Positions 61,301 through 64,000 of a stretch of 64,000 nucleotides of DNA are shown in pieces. Source of the DNA: Crossaster papposus (lineage: Eukaryota; Echinodermata; Asteroidea; Velatida; Solasteridae); the NCBI GenBank assembly GCA_037893245.1, contig JBAIAA010000097.1:434001-498000 (forward strand). The letters are read 5' to 3'. A program made the translations under genes and the position numbers. Each line of letters opens with the position of its first letter. Position 1 is the first letter of the stretch. The notes under the pieces are model-generated. The model made no database searches, was not told the DNA's origin, and saw only the letters and a list, made by a program, of their open reading frames with translations.

Positions 61301-63931
61301 CCTCCCGGAAATGCCCGGCATTTTCAAGGGGGAAGCTAAAGCCAAAATTGTTCGGTATTCATCAGGGAACACACAAACACTTTCAAACCTTTGTTCCCAG
61401 AATTTGGTCACGGGACCTACAGGCCGGTCTCCTACTTTTTTAATCTCCCATTAAACTCTGCGTGGCTCAGGATGCACATTATAGTGGCAACCAAGTTATA
61501 ACACCGTAAATCAGCGTAATTGGCATGATATATAACGGATGACATGACGGAGCTCCGATGTAGATGTGCTTGGGGATTCCAATGTTCGCAATTGTTCGGA
61601 CAGATTATTCACAATATGTACACCACTCACCGCGAAACTTGTGGCGTAGCATTCTTGTTTGGAAAAAGGAAATTTTAGTGCCGTGTGGGTTGATTGCCTT
61701 GTTCGGTGAATAACTTTAAGTGGTGTGAAAATATTTGTTGCGTACAAAGGAGTAATTTTGTTAGATATGCAACGCAGGCCCGGCCCGGCCCGCGCGACTG
61801 CTGAATGGTAGTGGACTGCGGGAAGACGCTGTGCATTGTCGAATTATCGAATTTGCGAGTTTACAGAGACGACTGTGTGATTTAGAGAGCTAGACTAATC
61901 GTGTCGTTAGCTAGCGCACTGTCAAATACGATCGCTCGTTGGCAAATACTAAAGCTGACGTGGACATAAAGCAGCTCTGGCGCTAGTCTTGGTCAAGACC
62001 AAGCTAGCCCGTTCATTTGTTCCGCGGCGCGCCGTCCGTATTATCTGGGCTTATTGAGGGCGCCCTTAATTATCGCCAAATCCACGAATTTGGCGATAAT
62101 TAAGGGCGCCCTCAATAAGCCCAGATAATACGGACGGCGCGCCGCTGAACAAATGAACGGGCTAGCTTGGTCTTGACGAAGACTACTCTGGCGCGCGTAT
62201 GTCATTGCAAATAAATTTAGTTTTAGTCTTTGTTTTAATTAAACTTATATTTTATTTTTTACTTCTCTTGTAATATACTAAATATTTTATTTTACACGTT
62301 GAGTTCATTGCTAATTGTAAACCTTGATTTTTGTTCAATAAATATTTAATATATTTTATTATATCTTGGTTTTTTATACTTTCAAATTTCTTTGTTATCA
62401 TTTGCATACCTTTTGTTTCAAACATCTTTTAAGTATATTATATTTTTTCTACTTTTATTTGTCTTTTGCCTTAATTTGGTTTATGTTTATATCTCAGCAT
62501 GTATCATTTTAGTATTACTCTGTTTATTTGTTTAATTGTGCAGGGCCCTCACTAAAAGCAGTTGCCAATAACTGATGAGGCATACCTTGTTGAAATAAAA
62601 CAGCTAATAATAATATTTTGTGCAAGGTTTTGCTATATTTTGTGGGGGGAATCGAATTATATTAGCCTTTACTCGAGTGGAGTCAAGTCATTATAATAAG
62701 GGACTCCCGTGAATCGAATCAGTTGCCTGCAGTGACTCGAGTCCAGTCAAGTCGTTTATACCCACCGGGACACAAGTCGAGTCGAGTCGCCAAAATTGCC
62801 ACTCGAGTCCGATTCGAGTCGAGTCACTGGGTCGTATTAATACAAACTAGCAAATGCTACGAAGTACAAGCAAAAGGGAAAAGCATTTATTTGGGAGTAA
62901 AAGCATTGAGGAAAAGCAAATGCTTGCATTCGTAAATAAAAGTCAAGTTTTAATGTTTAGCATTTGCTAACAGAAATGTATGGTAGTGATTTAATTGATT
63001 GCACAGCCGAGTGGTTCATAACAAAACGAGGCTCTATTGTGCATACGGACAGTCACACACACAGCTTGCGCTGACCGGATGTTTGAATTAAATTAAGGCA
63101 GGACCGGATCATTTAATGGGACGATAGGCACAATGCCTAGGGCCTACGAACTTGTTATTTGCCTTCAATAACTGTATACATTACTTTGTGTTTATGTAGT
63201 TAAGACAAACGGAGAAAAAAACTATTTTTACTTGCACTGTGAACATTCTTTCGATCCGATTTTTGTATAGCAATCCCCTTAAGTGTTCCCTGTTATTCTG
63301 CGACAAATAACCAATACCCCCCCCCCCCCATATTTTACCTAGCTGAAATTACCAAGCTGTGGACATGTGTAATGAGTAAGACCACAAATCGTTCGTCCTA
63401 CCTGCACCATGTGGACATCTTTTGTTCACAGGTCCACAAAGAGTATGCAAGGTTAGAGCCCAAGGTTATAACCAAGGTTAGATGCTAGTAAATGCTTGAA
63501 CGTTGATAGTAAAAGCAAATTTTCTATTTTAGTCATTACAACTCAAATTTACAAATACATGTGTATTTATAAAGTCCAATTGTGTGAATACTTACCGTTG
63601 ACAACCAGTCTGACCGCAATAGATGCCTGAGCGACGAATGGCTCCTGAATACTTGCCACACACCTCACCTCCACTCCATTGCTCTCCGAGGTGAGAATAA
63701 ATTGCCTTGCGTGTCTTGTAGTGACCAGCTTATCACTTCCGCTAAAGATGGACCGATAAGTAAAATGCCTGATGCCATCAAGGTACCACTGAATGTTGGA
63801 TTCAGGCCATGTATCTGTGGTCTCACAAGTAAAGGTCTGTGGTATCCCAGTTGCAACGTTGGCTGTGCCACCAGGTCTAAGTCTGGCTCCACTCGGACCA
63901 GTCAGGGACATCAACGATGACCTTGGTGATA
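28677..63931 (-). CDS. Receptor tyrosine kinase: Ig-MAM-Ig(x7)-FN3-TM-kinase (21 exons seen, 5' end off window)
   Basis: Seen: 21 minus-strand exons with GT/AG boundaries and matching phases give about 1483 codons. Order by residue of the visible part: Ig 1-112, MAM 113-280, Ig 281-388, Ig A1-B1-C1 389-695, Ig A2-B2-C2 696-1013, FN3 1014-1112, transmembrane about 1131-1150, then juxtamembrane and kinase to 1483. Kinase motifs: TQGSLGKV loop, VAVK lysine, helix-C Glu in [15 protein letters not shown] catalytic loop, DFG, activation-loop Tyr in [28 protein letters not shown]...RPTF. Known: RET and FGFR kinases share this layout. Inferred: a plasma-membrane adhesion-type receptor; ligand unknown. 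Odd: His, Arg and Asn of HRDxxxxN are replaced. The start codon and signal peptide lie beyond 64000, and the C-terminus is unresolved. Nothing breaks the frame. Confidence 0.85.
28972..29346. mobile_element. TTAA MITE family 1, copy 3 (kinase intron)
   Basis: Ends AGGTAGGATACACC and complement GGTGTATCCTACCT, bordered by CTAA and TTAA. Same internal order as copies 1, 2 and 4. It lies between exons 20 and 21. Confidence 0.72.
29899..29995 (-). CDS. Kinase-gene exon 20: C-lobe
   Basis: 97 nt, phase 1-2. Acceptor TTTTTCGCAG, donor GTGGGT. Codes [20 protein letters not shown] then [11 protein letters not shown], joining to LYKVV of the next exon. Confidence 0.85.
30134..30178. repeat. 12-bp tandem repeat
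   Basis: AATGACAGGCCA repeated about three times in a kinase intron. Confidence 0.75.
30256..30367 (-). CDS. Kinase-gene exon 19: substrate-binding segment
   Basis: 112 nt, phase 0-1. Codes [19 protein letters not shown] and [21 protein letters not shown] replaces APE, comparable to AIES in RET. Donor GTATGA. Confidence 0.87.
30678..30800 (-). CDS. Kinase-gene exon 18: catalytic and activation loops
   Basis: 123 nt, phase 0-0, acceptor ACAATTCAG, donor GTAAAG. Codes [13 protein letters not shown], then [10 protein letters not shown] and TYQRKST. The expected HRDLAARN reads YKDLATRS: catalytic Asp present, His to Tyr, Arg to Lys, Asn to Ser. DFG and the activation-loop Tyr are kept. Confidence 0.87.
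31061..31302. mobile_element. Intronic MITE (about 240 bp)
   Basis: TIRs TATCCCAGTCGGCAAAACTA and complement TAGTTTTGCCGACTGGGATG; the interior carries repeated ACGCGTGT/ACACGCGT words. Between kinase exons 17 and 18. Confidence 0.65.
31709..31893 (-). CDS. Kinase-gene exon 17: hinge to helix E
   Basis: 185 nt, phase 1-0. Codes [17 protein letters not shown], a short insert [14 protein letters not shown], and [16 protein letters not shown]. The hinge and insert resemble FGFR/RET-type kinases. Confidence 0.85.
32121..32231 (-). CDS. Kinase-gene exon 16: helix C
   Basis: 111 nt, phase 1-1. Codes [20 protein letters not shown] then VKLLGYC; the Glu of TREL is the expected salt-bridge partner of the VAVK lysine. 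Confidence 0.85.
32812..33023 (-). CDS. Kinase-gene exon 15: juxtamembrane and kinase N-lobe
   Basis: 212 nt, phase 2-1. Contains ESTYADIP (possible phosphotyrosine site), the nucleotide loop [12 protein letters not shown] (first Gly replaced by Thr, Phe by Leu) and the ATP-binding lysine in VAVKTVR. Confidence 0.85.
33891..34974. mobile_element. Foldback element built from TGACGTCA palindromes
   Basis: The left arm (33891-34340) and right arm (34690-34974) are inverted and meet around MITE copy 4, which inserted in the centre. Arms contain many AATATTGACGTCAATATT palindromes alternating with GTCGCGAA / TTCACGACTT words, and an inner part with GCGCGCCGTCCGT and GGGCTTATTGA. That inner part recurs in the 61984-62185 palindrome. 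Lies between kinase exons 14 and 15. Confidence 0.65.
34362..34687. mobile_element. TTAA MITE family 1, copy 4, nested
   Basis: Ends AGGTAGAATACAC and complement; right TTAA intact at 34688-34691. It splits the foldback element near its axis. Confidence 0.7.
35336..35360 (-). CDS. Kinase-gene exon 14: 25-nt microexon, juxtamembrane
   Basis: Acceptor TTTTCTCAACAG and donor GTAAGTACCC bracket 25 nt. It converts phase 1 to phase 2, exactly what joins exon 13 to exon 15; without it the reading frame would break. Codes about EKQHHPSQ plus two bases. Confidence 0.75.
35400..36270. other. Kinase intron 13, nothing recognised
   Basis: AT-rich intron between the transmembrane exon and the microexon. 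No repeat structure defined. Confidence 0.5.
36302..36451 (-). CDS. Kinase-gene exon 13: transmembrane segment
   Basis: 150 nt, phase 1-1. A Pro/Thr-rich stalk, then [20 protein letters not shown] (one helix), then the basic stop-transfer SRKRMKPKH. Donor GTAAGG. Orientation fits an outside N-terminus and cytoplasmic kinase. Confidence 0.85.
36540..36660 (+). pseudogene. Decayed LINE reverse-transcriptase fragment
   Basis: The plus strand reads [22 protein letters not shown], close in pattern to the YCNSLL...LQ..QNRAARLV region of CR1/L2-type RTs. Very short, in intron 12. Confidence 0.35.
37755..38051 (-). CDS. Kinase-gene exon 12: fibronectin type III domain
   Basis: 297 nt, phase 1-1. 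Acceptor CATAAATAG, donor GTAAGT. Codes [18 protein letters not shown], then [20 protein letters not shown]: the Trp, Leu and Tyr landmarks of an FN3 fold (LxPxTxYxVxVxAxNxxG). Higher GC than neighbours. Confidence 0.85.
38245..38529 (-). CDS. Kinase-gene exon 11: Ig domain C2
   Basis: 285 nt, phase 1-1. Core [43 protein letters not shown], the counterpart of exon 8. Confidence 0.85.
38798..39103 (-). CDS. Kinase-gene exon 10: Ig domain B2
   Basis: 306 nt, phase 1-1. Core [20 protein letters not shown] and [17 protein letters not shown], the counterpart of exon 7. Confidence 0.83.
39353..39715 (-). CDS. Kinase-gene exon 9: Ig domain A2
   Basis: 363 nt, phase 1-1. Acceptor AATGTTGCAG, donor GTTAGA. 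Core [20 protein letters not shown] and VKCLART. 33 nt longer than A1, the extra being in the N-terminal strand region. Confidence 0.82.
40588..40872 (-). CDS. Kinase-gene exon 8: Ig domain C1
   Basis: 285 nt, phase 1-1. Core [43 protein letters not shown]. Exactly the same length as exon 11 (C2) and highly similar. Confidence 0.85.
41284..41490. repeat. 29-30 bp minisatellite (about 7 copies)
   Basis: Unit CGCAAACAAACAACTGAAGG + CCATCCTAC, diverging toward the right end. In the intron between Ig B1 and Ig C1. Confidence 0.85.
41659..41964 (-). CDS. Kinase-gene exon 7: Ig domain B1
   Basis: 306 nt, phase 1-1. Core [20 protein letters not shown] and [17 protein letters not shown]. Exactly the same length as exon 10 (B2) and clearly similar. 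Confidence 0.83.
41970..42810. other. Kinase intron 6, nothing recognised
   Basis: No exon or repeat identified between Ig A1 and Ig B1. Confidence 0.5.
42813..43142 (-). CDS. Kinase-gene exon 6: Ig domain A1
   Basis: 330 nt, phase 1-1. Core [20 protein letters not shown] and ELTCVANN. First member of the A-B-C Ig module; its partner A2 is exon 9. Confidence 0.83.
43145..43910. other. Kinase intron 5, nothing recognised
   Basis: AT-rich, no feature identified. Confidence 0.5.
43912..44235 (-). CDS. Kinase-gene exon 5: Ig domain
   Basis: 324 nt, phase 1-1. Acceptor TTTCCTTTCCAG, donor GTAACA. Ig core SFTC, LSWKLGG and LLECTAF. It follows the MAM across a 9.2-kb intron full of satellites and a Helitron. 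Confidence 0.8.
44240..45460. other. Kinase intron 4, left part, nothing recognised
   Basis: AT-rich DNA leading into the minisatellite. Only short random frames. Confidence 0.5.
45463..46190. repeat. 14-bp minisatellite 1, exactly 52 units
   Basis: TCGTTGTACTCGCG repeats for 728 bp with no visible variation. Each unit has three CpGs. Because 14 is not a multiple of 3, all frames translate to the same 14-residue cycle ([14 protein letters not shown] and rotations), giving false long ORFs on both strands. Confidence 0.95.
46191..46524. repeat. 14-bp minisatellite 2, about 24 units
   Basis: TCGCGGATCTCGCG directly continues the register of array 1 and differs from it at 4 of 14 positions. One variant unit (GAATCT) is near 46265. 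Four CpGs per unit. Confidence 0.95.
47203..47737. repeat. Tandem direct repeat inside the Helitron
   Basis: Two copies (47203-47478, 47480-47737) share GAGGCAATAGCGATA, ATAATGTTGTAATATTTAAG and AAGGCAACACGAAAGGAATA in order. Confidence 0.8.
48256..48331. promoter_or_regulatory. Four spaced AAGATGGCG (YY1-like) motifs
   Basis: AAGATGGCG begins at 48256, 48279, 48302 and 48323, spaced 23, 23 and 21 bp. This matches the known YY1 core. Present at the 5' end of the Helitron; binding is inferred only. Confidence 0.4.
48380..49300. other. Kinase intron 4, nothing recognised
   Basis: No exon or element end identified. Confidence 0.45.
49312..49745. repeat. Diverged tandem duplication, unit about 215 bp
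   Basis: GCTAGCCTTGTAATTTATGG (49319) and GCTAGCCTCGTAATTCAATGG (49533), followed in each copy by AATAAATCGTATTA and GTTGGAAAxxTTTTG. Confidence 0.6.
50290..50412 (-). repeat. Possible solo transposon end, GATATCGT-rich
   Basis: Minus strand begins AGCGCTGGACGATATCACGA and continues with ATCGATA/TATCG words, like some hAT-type termini. No opposite end found. Confidence 0.3.
50525..50875. repeat. 14-bp minisatellite 2, inverted array
   Basis: The unit CGCGAGATCCGCGA is the exact complement of the unit in 46191-46524. The left half is uniform; the right half (from about 50685) mixes in GACCCGCGATGCGAGATCC-type variants. Confidence 0.92.
51473..52098. mobile_element. MITE with CATCCTGAGCCACGCAG ends, copy 1
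   Basis: TIRs at 51473-51489 and 52082-52098 (complement CTGCGTGGCCTAGGATG). Internal TGATTGGGCGCAT, CCAAAGCCAGG and CTTCATTCATACAGTT recur inverted in copy 2 at 59363-61474. Confidence 0.65.
52110..53440. other. Kinase intron 4, right part, low-complexity only
   Basis: Contains TTATTATTTACTTATTATT and (ACT)n at about 52750-52850. No exon identified. Confidence 0.5.
53452..53664 (-). CDS. Kinase-gene exon 4: MAM domain, C-terminal part
   Basis: 213 nt, phase 1-1. Acceptor ATCCTTCCAG, donor GTAGCC. Codes [13 protein letters not shown], then [20 protein letters not shown] and DLESQ, the standard MAM ending (FEgxrG...sdIAiDD). Confidence 0.85.
53817..53860. repeat. (GTT)n microsatellite
   Basis: TGTTGTTGTTGTTGTTGTTA tract in kinase intron 3. 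Confidence 0.85.
53985..54185. repeat. Degenerate GGTCTCGG repeat
   Basis: Repeated GGTCTCGG/GTCTCGAGACC words. The same word recurs at 57096-57178 just before the 15-bp satellite. Confidence 0.6.
54550..56229 (+). mobile_element. Tc1/mariner-superfamily element with about 200-bp TIRs
   Basis: The ends CAGGGTGTATCAAAAAAAAG and complement are flanked by a TA duplication (54548-54549, 56230-56231). Inverted similarity continues about 200 bp (54550-54745 against 56033-56229). It contains a transposase gene with frameshifts. Lies in kinase intron 3. Confidence 0.85.
54848..55946 (+). pseudogene. Broken DDE transposase (HTH + DDE_3 type)
   Basis: Three frame segments cover the family. The first (to about 55130) has the helix-turn-helix region [20 protein letters not shown] and [18 protein letters not shown]. 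The second, in a shifted frame (about 55140-55755), has [17 protein letters not shown] and [11 protein letters not shown], holding the expected acidic residues. The third, after a +1 shift near 55757, has [20 protein letters not shown]. The N-terminus has an in-frame stop just upstream of LTQEQRIF. Two frameshifts make it inactive, though the TIRs could still be mobilised in trans. Confidence 0.82.
56464..56477. repeat. Poly-G tract (14 G)
   Basis: Homopolymer in kinase intron 3. Confidence 0.9.
56719..57018. repeat. 20-bp palindromic satellite (GTCGTACGTACGACATATAA)
   Basis: Two blocks (56719-56860, 56893-57018) of a unit that contains the palindrome GTCGTACGTACGAC. Each block ends next to GTTAGCTGAAGTGAGA (about 56869 and 57016), so the block itself was duplicated. 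Confidence 0.85.
57179..57560. repeat. 15-bp minisatellite, about 25.5 units
   Basis: GGTCGCGGACATTAA repeats almost without variation. A multiple of 3, so frames stay open (VADIK, SATLM, RDLNV cycles), producing false ORFs. Sits about 110 bp from kinase exon 3. Confidence 0.95.
57673..57822 (-). CDS. Kinase-gene exon 3: MAM domain, middle part
   Basis: 150 nt, phase 1-1. Acceptor ATCCTTGTAG, donor GTGCGT. Codes [23 protein letters not shown], then [15 protein letters not shown], the CLxFWYHMxG core of MAM domains. It joins exactly to GTLNVYRLP of the next exon. Confidence 0.85.
58217..58310 (+). CDS. Possible small antisense ORF start, unknown
   Basis: ATG at 58217 opens [20 protein letters not shown], then [11 protein letters not shown] before a poly-G run. 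It reads like a real protein or retroelement ORF1 N-terminus, but nothing follows it. Antisense within kinase intron 2. Confidence 0.2.
58315..58396. repeat. Long poly-G: G39-TGCGGT-G25-TGCGGT-G6
   Basis: Homopolymers at 58315-58353 and 58360-58384 with TGCGGT separators. Starts 33 bp inside the intron from the donor of kinase exon 2, where the transcript would carry poly-C. Confidence 0.9.
58429..58569 (-). CDS. Kinase-gene exon 2: MAM domain, N-terminal part
   Basis: 141 nt, phase 1-1. Codes [19 protein letters not shown], then [19 protein letters not shown]: the classic MAM start with its first two cysteines. Donor GTATGT; a 39-base poly-C (coding sense) follows the donor in the intron. 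Confidence 0.85.
58575..59355. other. Kinase intron 1, nothing but G19 tract
   Basis: No exon seen. A 19-G run is at 59300-59318 and a short CGAGTC repeat at 58656-58688. Confidence 0.5.
59363..61474. mobile_element. Copy 2 of the 51473 MITE, interrupted by a nested element
   Basis: Left end CATCCTAAGCCACGCAG (59363) and right end CTGCGTGGCTCAGGATG (to 61474). Internal sequence is inverted relative to copy 1 (for example CAAACAGACCAAGGCC, GGGTTTGAGGGCGACAAT). Continuity is broken at about 59937 and resumes at about 61436. Confidence 0.65.
59938..61435. mobile_element. Long-terminal-inverted-repeat element (about 1.5 kb)
   Basis: Arms of about 420 bp, 59938-60356 and 61011-61435, are near-identical inverted copies (ends GTAGGAGACC and GGTCTCCTAC). 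The loop of about 650 bp holds C13 (60610-60622) and G21 (60645-60665) tracts and no transposase. It splits the older MITE copy. Confidence 0.75.
61984..62185. repeat. Near-perfect 202-bp palindrome
   Basis: Arms of about 98 bp with about two mismatches around the 6-nt loop CCACGA (ATTTGGCG closing). Contains GCGGCGCGCCGTCCGTATTA and GGGCTTATTGAGGGCGCCCT. Shares CGTTCATTTGTTC and GCGCGCCGTCCGT with the 33891-34974 foldback. Confidence 0.85.
62220..62612 (+). repeat. LINE 3' UTR fragment (CR1/L2-like)
   Basis: GCAGGGCCCTCACTAAAAGC, then AACTGATGAGGCATACC, TTGAAATAAAAC and a TAATAATAATA tail: the usual hairpin-containing 3' end of CR1/L2-type LINEs. The AT-rich upstream part is presumed UTR. 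Confidence 0.5.
62664..62828. repeat. Degenerate CGAGTC simple repeat
   Basis: CGAGTCGAGTC words dominate; ends where the next MITE begins. Confidence 0.7.
62829..63525. mobile_element. Second copy of the 22326 MITE family, decayed right end
   Basis: GGGTCGTATTAATACAAACT, then AGCAAATGCTACGAAGTACA and GGAAAAGCAAATGCTTGCAT match the 22326-22435 end. The right side (GTAAATGCTTGAACGTTGAT) matches 23020-23050, but the terminal bases are lost. Contains a C13 tract at 63317-63329. Confidence 0.6.
63596..63931 (-). CDS. Kinase-gene exon 1 seen: Ig domain
   Basis: 336 nt, phase 1-1. Acceptor TTCTTTATTAG, donor GTAAGT. Ig cysteines in TFTCET and VRCVAS, Trp in NIQWYLDG. It resembles the A-type Ig exons downstream (IQWYLDG against IEWFLDG). 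Earlier exons lie off the window. Confidence 0.8.
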
Positions 63932-64000
63932 CTAATAAAGAATGGGGAAATATCTTACGATCATTTTCATGCTTGAAAGTGTAAACATAATCGACATTTG

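Noticed and set aside
62540-62600. Possible hammerhead ribozyme (CTGATGAG ... GAAA)
   Set aside because: The stem II pairing is only about three base pairs and is not adjacent to GAAA, and the block fits a LINE 3' UTR better.

Overview
This window is animal genomic DNA, not bacterial. The two recognisable genes are cut into short exons with GT/AG boundaries, the introns are long and packed with transposon debris, and the protein domains (MAM, immunoglobulin, fibronectin III, receptor tyrosine kinase, vertebrate-type SDR) are metazoan. AT-rich introns, frequent TAGGCCTA-like words and TTAA-flanked MITEs suggest a marine invertebrate deuterostome, perhaps an echinoderm or hemichordate. That placement is an inference from style; no species is identified.

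Layout. (1) 231-3686, plus strand: a complete five-exon short-chain dehydrogenase of the HSD17B1/RDH8 type, 293 aa, all splice phases matching. (2) 3687-28600: about 25 kb with no convincing gene. It holds many non-autonomous DNA transposons with readable terminal inverted repeats (TIRs), several foldback elements, a LINE 3' fragment (14446-15290) and tRNA-like repeats. (3) 28677 to beyond the right edge, minus strand: a large receptor tyrosine kinase gene. I traced 21 exons (about 1483 codons) with consistent phases: Ig, MAM, Ig, then a three-exon Ig module A-B-C present twice in tandem, FN3, transmembrane segment, a 25-nt microexon, and a kinase domain in seven exons. The 5' end lies beyond position 64000. 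The SDR and kinase genes are convergent.

The kinase introns are themselves rich in elements: two abutting 14-bp minisatellites (45463-46524) and an inverted copy of the second one (50525-50875); a non-autonomous Helitron with readable ends (46627-48369); a frameshifted Tc1/mariner-type element (54550-56229); 15-bp and 20-bp satellites (56719-57560); very long G tracts; and a long-inverted-repeat element (59938-61435) inserted into an older element.

Most notable: the kinase joins a MAM domain, seven downstream Ig domains and FN3 to a RET/FGFR-like kinase, and its catalytic loop reads YKDLATRS where active kinases have HRDLAARN. The catalytic Asp is kept, but the His, Arg and metal-binding Asn are replaced, so it may be a pseudokinase or atypical kinase receptor. 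The duplicated Ig module and symmetric phase 1 extracellular exons point to exon shuffling.
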